From positions 1-5,837 of the forward strand of contig JAHEZB010000169.1 in NCBI GenBank assembly GCA_023251285.1: a stretch of DNA of 5,837 bases, given 5' to 3'. The notes beneath the pieces were generated by a model. The model had not been told where the DNA came from and did no database searches. It saw nothing but the letters and a program-made list of their open reading frames with translations. The DNA comes from Chitinophagaceae bacterium. Lineage in GTDB: Bacteria > Bacteroidota > Bacteroidia > Chitinophagales > Chitinophagaceae. Made by a program: the position numbers and the translations under genes. This document shows positions 1 through 4,927 of the stretch, one piece after another (the first letter of the stretch is position 1; every line of letters begins with the position of its first letter).

Positions 1-965
1 CCGGACCCATCGACCCAGGATGGTTTTTGAGGCATCAGTTTATAATCAGCTTTTAATAAAGTATCGATGATCTTTCTATCGCTCATTTCTCCCAACAATC
101 TTTCACTCACCATCAGCAAGCTTTGTTCTGCAAAAAAATTATCGCTGCGGTGCATCATTGGTTTTAATAACGAATCAGTTGGCTGCGAATGGACGACTTT
201 AACAAGATTGCCGGAATATTTCTCAATTGTTTCAACATTACTCTTTAAAGTGTCCTTCAATAAATTCTGTAACGTTTGTTCATTAGGCCTGAATGGAATT
301 TCAGCATGTTTCGTTCTTCCACTCTTAAAACTAAAATCGTTTGTATCCCAAGGCCTGTAAGCATCATATCCAGTTGCGAGATTGCCGTTTATTACAGAAT
401 GTTGCTGAAAATAAGAAGGCAAAAAAGACAGAGCATGTTCATTTACCCAATCCACCATCACGGTATTTCCGTGGAAAGGAAACGCGCTTCTCTGCGCCAT
501 ATAATCTTCAAGATAATCGCCCCACCCCCACCCGGCGCCTACATAATCTGTAAAATCAGGATTGATAATCTGGATGCTTTTAAATTTTTTCAAAAAATCA
601 AAAACAGGATTAATTCTATAATCACTGTGCATAAAAGACGGGTCGGCCATTCCCTTTATAACAACCGTGCTGTCGTTCACCTGATCGTATTTTATTCCAA
701 TCAGACTATCTCCCAGGTATTTCATTGCTGCATAGCAAGTTGCTAATTTTGTATTGCTTGCAGGAGTAAAGTACTTTTCTGCCTGGTAATTGTACCAATA
801 TTTTCCGTTAGCAGGTTCGTAAACGCTAATGCCGGTATGCGCATGGACAAAAGCTTCATCGTGCAGCAGATATTTGGTCGCCGGACGGTTTATTTTTTTC
901 GAGATAGAGCAGGAAGAAATTAAAATGGCTGCAAAAAAAATTGCGGGAAGTATAAATTTTTTCAT
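1..965 (-). CDS. dacB: D-alanyl-D-alanine carboxypeptidase/endopeptidase (peptidase S13, PBP4/DacB-like) lipoprotein, 3' end missing
   Basis: The minus-strand frame starts at the ATG at 965-963 and stays open to the window edge, giving 321 complete codons. Seen: a lipoprotein signal peptide (basic MKK, hydrophobic core, lipobox ISSC with Cys19), so the mature protein should be lipid-anchored in the envelope. The penicillin-binding catalytic motifs follow: SxxK as S70-N-T-K73 inside TPASNTK, and SxN as S274-D-N276 inside HRSDNFFAEQ. The last visible residues, WVDGSG, match the conserved S13 block normally followed by LSR. The third motif (KTG) would lie beyond the edge. Known for the family: serine hydrolases that trim the terminal D-Ala from peptidoglycan peptides and cut D-Ala-meso-DAP crosslinks. 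The start is chosen because the signal peptide begins at once and no earlier in-frame start gives a better one. It lies 74 nt downstream of the toxin gene on the same strand. No exact TAnnTTTG element is visible in that gap, so its promoter is uncertain. Confidence 0.93.
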   Translation of the reverse strand, partial: MKKFILPAIFFAAILISSCSISKKINRPATKYLLHDEAFVHAHTGISVYEPANGKYWYNYQAEKYFTPASNTKLATCYAAMKYLGDSLIGIKYDQVNDSTVVIKGMADPSFMHSDYRINPVFDFLKKFKSIQIINPDFTDYVGAGWGWGDYLEDYMAQRSAFPFHGNTVMVDWVNEHALSFLPSYFQQHSVINGNLATGYDAYRPWDTNDFSFKSGRTKHAEIPFRPNEQTLQNLLKDTLKSNVETIEKYSGNLVKVVHSQPTDSLLKPMMHRSDNFFAEQSLLMVSERLLGEMSDRKIIDTLLKADYKLMPQKPSWVDGS

Positions 966-1039
966 CGGTTCAAAATACAACTAAATAATATTGATGGGTA
1001 AGAAGATTGTAAAAAATGTGATTTTATCGATACAAACCT

Positions 1040-1369
1040 TTATTCCGGAATTGAATTTAATAGCGCTACCAATTCTTTTTCGGTAAGAGATTCCTTTTCG
1101 GATTTGTCATAAATAGATAATAAATAGACTGTATTATCGGTTACAATAAAATTAGTAATGATCCTTGCACCCCCGCTCTTCCCCTTTCCTTTAGAAGCAA
1201 TAGCAATTCTGATTTTGAAACAATTTTTACCTATTGGCGTTCCTTGTGAAGGGTCTTCCTTGAGTTTTTGAACAAGTTCTAAAAGCTCCTCTTTTAAAGA
1301 AGCATATTTTTTAGTAAGCCTCTTTGCTTGTTTTTCGAAAACCTCAATTGTTTTTACTTTATAGCTCAT
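1040..1369 (-). CDS. Type II toxin, RelE/ParE family
   Basis: This 109-residue protein has the layout of RelE-fold toxins: an N-terminal strand plus Lys-rich helical hairpin (FEKQAKRLTKKYASLKEEL, residues 11-29), then the central strands with CFKIRIAIASKGKGKSGGAR (50-69), and YLLSIYDKSEKESLTEKEL near the C-terminus (82-100). The GKGKSGGAR stretch and the IYDKSEKE-L block are typical of a RelE/HigB-like subgroup common in Bacteroidota. Known for the family: most RelE-fold toxins of this kind are mRNA interferases acting at the ribosome, while ParE relatives poison gyrase; the sequence alone does not settle which. Its start codon lies inside the end of the antitoxin gene (11-nt overlap), so translation is probably coupled. 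The protein looks full-length and undamaged. The specific target and a gene name are not assigned. Confidence 0.87.
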   Translation of the reverse strand: MSYKVKTIEVFEKQAKRLTKKYASLKEELLELVQKLKEDPSQGTPIGKNCFKIRIAIASKGKGKSGGARIITNFIVTDNTVYLLSIYDKSEKESLTEKELVALLNSIPE

Positions 1370-1565
1370 TCAAAAATTCTTCGGCGTTACGGGCTTTCTT
1401 TTTTCCAGCTCTGATTAGTTTCATTTCTTCAACCGCTTCCCGCACTTCCTGTATTAGTTGCGCTTTGCTGTCAGTGATTTGTTTTGCCTTTACATAAGAA
1501 ATGCTTTTTAAAACTTCCATAAGCGAATCAGCTTTATTATCCGGGATATCTAACAATATTTTCAT
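1359..1565 (-). CDS. Small antitoxin of the RelE-family module
   Basis: This 68-residue protein is encoded directly upstream of the toxin and overlaps it by 11 nt, the usual antitoxin-first order. It opens with MKILLDIPDNKADSLMEVLK, a short strand-helix segment seen in small Bacteroidota antitoxins paired with RelE-like toxins. The rest is highly charged and predicted helical, with repeated Glu and Lys (roughly residues 31-68) and a tail AEEFLNEL that probably wraps the toxin. I see no classic helix-turn-helix, so DNA binding and autoregulation cannot be read from the sequence. The role is inferred mainly from the partner, the size and the overlap. The ATG at 1565-1563 is preceded by an AT-rich leader with a perfect 10-bp palindrome (ATAAATTTAT, 1568-1577), which may be chance in such AT-rich DNA. 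Confidence 0.8.
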   Translation of the reverse strand: MKILLDIPDNKADSLMEVLKSISYVKAKQITDSKAQLIQEVREAVEEMKLIRAGKKKARNAEEFLNEL

Positions 1566-1597
1566 TTATAAATTTATCCGTTTTGAAGGATGCGACA

Positions 1598-1625
1598 TAA
1601 ATATACAATACTTTTAAATAAGCAA
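1598..1625 (-). promoter_or_regulatory. Candidate promoter of the RelE-type toxin-antitoxin operon
   Basis: Read on the minus strand, TATATTTA (1605-1598) differs from the Bacteroidota -7 consensus TAnnTTTG only in its last base, with a TTG (1625-1623) 17 nt upstream that could act as the -33 element. This would give a leader of roughly 25-30 nt. The spacing is slightly short and the region is AT-rich, so this is tentative. Confidence 0.25.
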
Positions 1626-1631
1626 TTCTTT

Positions 1632-1665
1632 TGAAAATCATCTGAAGCAGAAAGTTTGATTTTCA
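1632..1665. repeat. Perfect 9-bp inverted repeat in the divergent intergenic region
   Basis: TGAAAATCA (1632-1640) and TGATTTTCA (1657-1665) are exact reverse complements separated by 16 nt, and on the plus strand the right arm runs into TTTTTT (1665-1670 area). It lies between the divergent promoters of the toxin-antitoxin operon and the oxidase gene. It could be an operator with half-sites about 2.4 helical turns apart, or an RNA hairpin with a T-tract on the plus strand. No plus-strand gene lies upstream that would need a terminator here. Confidence 0.5.
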
Positions 1666-1725
1666 TTTTTTAACACACCTATTAATCTTACCAATTTTTA
1701 TTCATCAAATTCAAGCACAAACAAA

Positions 1726-1733
1726 TATTTTTG
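1726..1733 (+). promoter_or_regulatory. Candidate -7 promoter element of the FAD-linked oxidase gene
   Basis: TATTTTTG matches the Bacteroidota -7 consensus TAnnTTTG exactly, 40 nt ahead of the start codon at 1774, implying a leader of about 30-35 nt. No clear TTTG -33 element is visible 19-21 nt upstream, so the support is one-sided. Confidence 0.4.
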
Positions 1734-1773
1734 CAAGCCATAAAAAATACACGCTTCAAAAAAAATCATTTGA

Positions 1774-3189
1774 ATGGATAACAACGCTGATAAGAAAAAT
1801 TTAACGGAGTCGCATATTGAACAGTTTAAAAAAATTTGTGGTGAACAAAATGTAATTACCAATGAAGAAGAACTAAATGATTATGCGCACGACCAGACGG
1901 AAAGCCTGCATTTTCTTCCAGGTGTAGTTCTGAAAGTGCGATCAGCAGAAGAGATCAGCGAAGTTTTAAAAATATGCAACCAGGACAAAATTCCGGTTAC
2001 CCCAAGAGGCGCAGGCACAGGACTCAGCGGCGGTGCATTGCCTGATTTGGGCGGTGTTTTAATTTCTACCGAAAGGATGAATTCTATTTTAGAAATTGAT
2101 GAACAAAATTTGCAGGTAATTACAGAACCGGGAGTGATTACAGAAGTGTTGCAGGACTCTGTAAAAGAAAGAGGTTTATTTTATCCGCCGGATCCGGCAA
2201 GCCGTGGTTCCTGTTTTATTGGCGGCAATATTTCCGAGAATAGCGGTGGTCCGAAGGCTGTAAAATATGGCGTAGTAAAAGATTATGTTTTAAACCTGGA
2301 GGTTGTTTTACCAACCGGCGAAATCATGTGGACGGGAGCAAATGTTTTGAAAAATTCTACGGGCTACAATTTAACCCAGCTGATTGTAGGAAGTGAAGGA
2401 ACCTTAGCAATTGTCACAAAAATCGTTTTACGATTAATTCCAAATCCAAAGTTTGACCTTTTGATGCTGGTCCCTTTTAAAGATGTATCAAAGGCGAGCG
2501 AAGCAGTCAGCGCTATTTTTCGCGCCGGTTATACGCCAAGCGCTTTGGAGCTCATGGAAATCGATGCATTGAAAATTGTGAGTGATTTTGTCGGAAGTTC
2601 TCCGGTTCCGGTAACAGATGAAACGGTCGCGCATTTGATCGTAGAGGTAGACGGAAATCACCTGGATACTTTGATGCTCGAAATGGAAGCGATATCCGAA
2701 GTGCTGATGCAATATGATTGTGGTGAAATTTATTTTGCCGACGATAACGCGCAAAAAAACGAACTCTGGAAATTGCGCCGGCGCGTTGCAGAAGCTGTGA
2801 AGATGGATGGATACACGATTGAAGAAGATACGGTTGTTCCACGTTACCAGCTTCCGGCGTTGATACAAGGTGTGAAAAAACTGGGAGTTGAATATGGTTT
2901 CAAGTCGGTTTGTTATGGCCATGCAGGCGACGGGAATCTGCACATTCGGATAAAAAAAGAAGGAACTGCTAACAGCCAGGATGATCCGGAAATCATCAAA
3001 TCTTTGCGCGCTTTATTTATGCTGGTAAAAGATCTGGGCGGTACGGTAAGTGGCGAACATGGGATTGGCCTCGTTCAAAAAAGCTTTATGGATATTGTTT
3101 TTACCGAAAAACAAATTGATTTAATGCGTGGAATAAAAAAAGTTTTTGATCCTAATAATATTCTGAACGCGGGAAAAATATTTGATTAA
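1774..3189 (+). CDS. glcD: FAD-linked oxidase, GlcD / D-lactate dehydrogenase-like
   Basis: This complete 471-residue flavoprotein belongs to the vanillyl-alcohol-oxidase superfamily. The N-terminal FAD-binding (PCMH) domain spans about residues 45-225, with PRGAGTGLSGGA (77-88), PPDPASRGSCFIGGNISENS (138-157) and GSEGTLAIVT (206-215). The C-terminal substrate domain follows, with ELWKLRRRVAEA (330-341), EDTVVPR (351-357), GHAGDGNLH (382-390), SGEHGIG (426-432) and the terminal DPNNILNAGKIF. In related 2-hydroxy-acid dehydrogenases, the two His of GHxGDGNxH plus the Glu of the EHG motif bind a divalent metal, and the adjacent His acts in catalysis; here these are His383, His390, Glu428 and His429, all present. 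The likely reaction is oxidation of a D-2-hydroxy acid (glycolate, D-lactate or similar), with electrons passed to a carrier. No glcE or glcF neighbour is seen, so it may act alone, and the exact substrate cannot be read. The start is the ATG at 1774, with no strong Shine-Dalgarno. A short hairpin follows the stop. Confidence 0.93.
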   Translation: MDNNADKKNLTESHIEQFKKICGEQNVITNEEELNDYAHDQTESLHFLPGVVLKVRSAEEISEVLKICNQDKIPVTPRGAGTGLSGGALPDLGGVLISTERMNSILEIDEQNLQVITEPGVITEVLQDSVKERGLFYPPDPASRGSCFIGGNISENSGGPKAVKYGVVKDYVLNLEVVLPTGEIMWTGANVLKNSTGYNLTQLIVGSEGTLAIVTKIVLRLIPNPKFDLLMLVPFKDVSKASEAVSAIFRAGYTPSALELMEIDALKIVSDFVGSSPVPVTDETVAHLIVEVDGNHLDTLMLEMEAISEVLMQYDCGEIYFADDNAQKNELWKLRRRVAEAVKMDGYTIEEDTVVPRYQLPALIQGVKKLGVEYGFKSVCYGHAGDGNLHIRIKKEGTANSQDDPEIIKSLRALFMLVKDLGGTVSGEHGIGLVQKSFMDIVFTEKQIDLMRGIKKVFDPNNILNAGKIFD

Positions 3190-3191
3190 CG

Positions 3192-3220
3192 TCTAAGGTT
3201 TTAATTAACGAATCCTTAGA
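3192..3220 (+). terminator. Hairpin just after the oxidase gene, possible weak terminator
   Basis: TCTAAGG (3192-3198) and CCTTAGA (3214-3220) form a perfect 7-bp stem with a 15-nt loop, beginning 2 nt after the stop codon. A G-U pair could add one step. There is no U-tract behind it, so it is not a standard intrinsic terminator. It may instead be a 3'-end stabilising hairpin or an upstream element for the next gene. Confidence 0.35.
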
Positions 3221-3280
3221 TAAGCATTGATTTAAATTCGTTTCTTAAATACTCTTTTTTTAACGAAACCCTTGAATATT

Positions 3281-3922
3281 ATGAAAAAGGCGCTCATTAT
3301 TTTATTATTACCCTTATATTTTCAGGCCACCGCTCAAAACCAAAATGAAAACAATCAAAACCAGAATGAAAACCAGGAAGTGAAAAGATCAGGTTTTCAA
3401 AAAGACAAATTATTTACCGGAGGAAGCGCCAATATTGGTTTTTCAAACGGAACAACCATGCTCGGGATTACGCCACAACTGGGTTACAGCCTCACAAACT
3501 GGCTCGATGCCGGTATCACTTTTAATCTCAATTATATTTCACAAAGAGATTATTATACCACCGATAAGGTCCGCCAAACAACTTTTGGCCCCGGCGCTTT
3601 TATGAGAATATTTCCTGTAAATTTTTTATTTGCCGGCGCCCAATATGAATATAACATGATCCATCAAAAGCAAATTTTTGCTAATGGTACTCCCACATCA
3701 AGATATAATTACAATGCGAACAGCCTTTTAGTAGGTGCCGGTTATGCTGGTGGTCGTGAAAGAGGCGGCAATACTTACTATTATTTATCCATCATGTGGG
3801 ATATAGCAGGCGATCCAAACTCTCCATATGTTGATAATCTTGGCCGGGCTACTCCGGTAATCCGCGCAGGCTATAATATTGGTTTATTTCAAAACAGGTA
3901 TAGAAAAGCAAACCGATATTGA
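3281..3922 (+). CDS. Secreted outer-membrane beta-barrel-like protein, function unknown
   Basis: The protein has 213 residues from the ATG at 3281. A TTG three codons upstream (3272) is also in frame, but the ATG puts the signal peptide at the very N-terminus and is preferred. The signal peptide is MKK plus a hydrophobic Leu/Ile run, with likely signal peptidase I cleavage after ATA (residue 18). Next comes a low-complexity Asn/Gln/Glu linker (residues 19-32) made of two near-identical heptapeptides. From about residue 44 on there are alternating short strands rich in Gly, Tyr, Phe and Asn (for example GGSANIGFSNG, PQLGYSL, LDAGITFNLNYIS, LLVGAGYAGG, VIRAGYNIGLF), typical of a small 8-stranded barrel of the outer-membrane-protein beta-barrel type. 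It does not end in a C-terminal Phe but in a basic NRYRKANRY tail. The specific role is not recognised. It follows the oxidase gene by 91 nt and is closed by a palindrome at 3966. Confidence 0.82.
   Translation: MKKALIILLLPLYFQATAQNQNENNQNQNENQEVKRSGFQKDKLFTGGSANIGFSNGTTMLGITPQLGYSLTNWLDAGITFNLNYISQRDYYTTDKVRQTTFGPGAFMRIFPVNFLFAGAQYEYNMIHQKQIFANGTPTSRYNYNANSLLVGAGYAGGRERGGNTYYYLSIMWDIAGDPNSPYVDNLGRATPVIRAGYNIGLFQNRYRKANRY
3335..3376 (+). repeat. Two-copy 21-bp tandem repeat encoding an Asn/Gln-rich linker
   Basis: Units 3335-3355 and 3356-3376 match at 18 of 21 bases and encode QNQNENN and QNQNENQ, directly after the predicted signal-peptide cleavage site of the beta-barrel protein. The linker may vary in length between strains by slippage of this in-frame unit; that is an inference. 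Confidence 0.75.
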
Positions 3923-3965
3923 GTTATTATTCGAAATAGATAATTCCCTTATTTCTTCCTTTACT

Positions 3966-3985
3966 GGAAATAAAAATTTATTTCC
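3966..3985. terminator. Perfect AT-rich palindrome, probable terminator of the beta-barrel gene
   Basis: GGAAATAAA (3966-3974) and TTTATTTCC (3977-3985) are exact reverse complements with a 2-nt gap, or an 8-bp stem with a 4-nt loop, 43 nt after the stop codon. The stem is AT-rich and is followed by TCTAAAAAATTTG rather than a clean T-run, so termination is likely but not certain. Confidence 0.5.
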
Positions 3986-4046
3986 TCTAAAAAATTTGTC
4001 TTTGATTATAGCCTGACATCTTCAATATTCATTTGATTTTATCAGG

Positions 4047-4082
4047 TATATTATGTGTATGCATTGAAGTATATTTGTGTAT
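4047..4082 (+). promoter_or_regulatory. Direct repeat overlapping the vapB promoter, candidate antitoxin operator
   Basis: TATATTATGTGTAT (4047-4060) recurs as TATATTTGTGTAT (4070-4082), differing by one inserted base, with starts 23 nt apart, about two helical turns. The second copy contains the -7 element. VapB-type antitoxins usually repress their own operon by binding repeated sites at the promoter, so this is a plausible operator; binding itself is inferred. Confidence 0.4.
4070..4077 (+). promoter_or_regulatory. Candidate -7 promoter element of the vapB-vapB-vapC unit
   Basis: TATATTTG is an exact match to TAnnTTTG, 22 nt before the ATG at 4099, giving a very short leader. No good TTTG -33 box is found at the usual distance. 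No comparable element is seen in the 47 nt between the two vapB copies, so this is the best candidate promoter for the whole unit, possibly including icd. Confidence 0.5.
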
Positions 4083-4098
4083 AAAATTTAAATGGATC

Positions 4099-4289
4099 AT
4101 GAGAACAAATATTGATATTGATGATAATTTGCTGAAGCAGGCTATGAAAATTTCTAAAGTAAAAGGAAAAAAGAGCTGGTCAATCATGTTTTAGAAGAAT
4201 TAATTCGCTTGCATAAAAGGCAAAAAATGTTATCCCTTTTTGGGAAAGTAAAATGGGAAGGCAATCTTGATGAAATGAGAACAGTTTAA
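4099..4289 (+). pseudogene. vapB-like antitoxin gene with a -1 frameshift (first tandem copy)
   Basis: The ATG frame encodes 31 residues (MRTNIDIDDNLLKQAMKIS...) and stops at 4192-4194. In the -1 frame the coding continues from GAG at 4173 as ELVNHVLEELIRLHKRQ... to a stop at 4287-4289. Joined, these give 63 residues that align without gaps to the intact copy at 4337, with 41 identities by hand count (about 65%), including MRTNIDIDD, KKE-VNH, LxKRQxM and the tail GKVxWxGxLDxMRT. The join falls on an A_AAA_AAG heptamer, so the product is either lost (recent mutation or sequencing error) or made by -1 ribosomal frameshifting or transcript slippage. The downstream frame carries no stop before the natural end, so decay, if real, is recent. 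No toxin gene follows: at the overlapping TAATG (4287-4291) a frame of only 12 codons opens, with no PIN motif. Confidence 0.75.
4167..4173 (+). other. A_AAA_AAG slippery heptamer at the vapB frameshift
   Basis: In the initiating frame the codons read GGA AAA AAG, so the heptamer is in the correct phase for tandem -1 slippage, as in the well-known dnaX-type signal. After slippage the next codon is GAG (4173-4175), which begins the conserved E-L-V-N-H block. I see no convincing downstream stem-loop or a Shine-Dalgarno-like stimulator at the usual distance, so programmed use is unproven. Confidence 0.5.
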
Positions 4290-4336
4290 TGGTAGAAAAA
4301 AGAGCAATTTATTTTTTTAACAATTAAAAATATTTT

Positions 4337-4546
4337 ATGAGAACTAATATTGATATTGACGACAAGCTAATGGAAGAGGCAATGAAATGGTCTAAGTTAA
4401 AAAGTAAAAAGGAAATAGTAAATCATGCCCTGGTTGAATATATTAAATTGCAAAAAAGACAAGCGATGAAAAATCTCCAAGGGAAAGTAGAATGGATTGG
4501 AGATTTAGACAAAATGAGAACTTATGATAAATGGGACAGTCATTGA
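4337..4546 (+). CDS. vapB: VapB-type antitoxin (second, intact copy)
   Basis: This 69-residue protein is of the short VapB family whose N-terminus (MRTNIDIDDKLMEEAMKWS) forms a beta-strand and first helix of a ribbon-helix-helix-like DNA-binding domain. It is followed by SKKEIVNHALVEYIKLQKRQ (helix, residues 23-42) and the toxin-binding tail with GKVEWIGDLDKMR (49-61), where Trp and the acidic residues usually plug the toxin active site. Known role: it neutralises VapC and, with it, represses the operon. The gene overlaps vapC by 23 nt, so its last residues (after MRTY) share DNA with the toxin start; the first copy ends at exactly this point (MRTV then stop). It sits 47 nt after the first copy with no evident promoter between, suggesting co-transcription from 4070. 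Confidence 0.9.
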   Translation: MRTNIDIDDKLMEEAMKWSKLKSKKEIVNHALVEYIKLQKRQAMKNLQGKVEWIGDLDKMRTYDKWDSH

Positions 4547-4925
4547 TACAAGTATCTGGGTCAATTACTATAATTCGGTAATGGACGAGAGAAGCGAAAT
4601 AGTCAATAAATTAATTGATGACGATGACATTGTTATTTTACCGGTTATTTTACAGGAAACGTTGCAAGGTATTAAAGTAGATAAAATTTTTGCTCTAACA
4701 AAAGAATTACTGCTGTCTTATCATTACATCTCTATAGATTCTGTTTATTCAGCGATTATGGCCGCGGATCTTTACCGGTTTTTAAGAAAAAAAGGAATCA
4801 CAATAAATAAACCCAACGATTGTCTTATTGCTGCAATCTGCATTGATAACAATATTCAAATTTTCCACAATGACAAAGATTTTGATAATATTGCAAAACA
4901 TACATCACTAAAAATTTATAAATAA
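4524..4925 (+). CDS. vapC: VapC toxin, PIN-domain ribonuclease
   Basis: The protein has 133 residues, the usual length for VapC. The PIN-domain acidic residues are all present: Asp8 in VIDTSIWV, Glu45 in ILQETLQG, Asp99 in [10 protein letters not shown], and Asp117 in the [10 protein letters not shown] block. Known for the family: Mg2+-dependent endoribonucleases that inhibit translation by cleaving tRNA or rRNA; the specific RNA target cannot be read here. The ATG at 4524 is the only good start that retains the first catalytic Asp, and it lies inside the end of vapB, consistent with coupled translation. The gene ends with TAA at 4923-4925, only 2 nt before the icd start codon. The toxin looks catalytically intact. 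Confidence 0.93.
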   Translation: MINGTVIDTSIWVNYYNSVMDERSEIVNKLIDDDDIVILPVILQETLQGIKVDKIFALTKELLLSYHYISIDSVYSAIMAADLYRFLRKKGITINKPNDCLIAAICIDNNIQIFHNDKDFDNIAKHTSLKIYK

Positions 4926-4927
4926 GA

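Noticed and set aside
67..746. Plus-strand open frames over the left part of the window
   Set aside because: They are antisense to the S13 peptidase frame, which has a signal peptide and catalytic motifs throughout; their translations have no recognisable domain.
1025..1032. TATCGATA palindrome between the toxin gene and the S13 peptidase gene
   Set aside because: An 8-bp self-complementary word in AT-rich DNA has little weight; no hairpin plus T-tract arrangement is formed around it.
2488..2943. Minus-strand open frames inside the oxidase gene
   Set aside because: They lie entirely opposite a strongly conserved flavoprotein and have no family features or start context.
3233..3240. TAAATTCG as a promoter for the beta-barrel gene
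   Set aside because: It has one mismatch to TAnnTTTG at an important position and no -33 partner; too weak to annotate.
3272..3280. TTG at 3272 as the start of the beta-barrel protein
   Set aside because: It adds only MNI ahead of a textbook signal peptide that begins with the ATG at 3281; the ATG is the better start.
4012..4046. CCTGA ... TCAGG inverted pair upstream of the first vapB
   Set aside because: It has only 5 bp per arm with 25 nt between, which is expected by chance; it does not extend in either direction.
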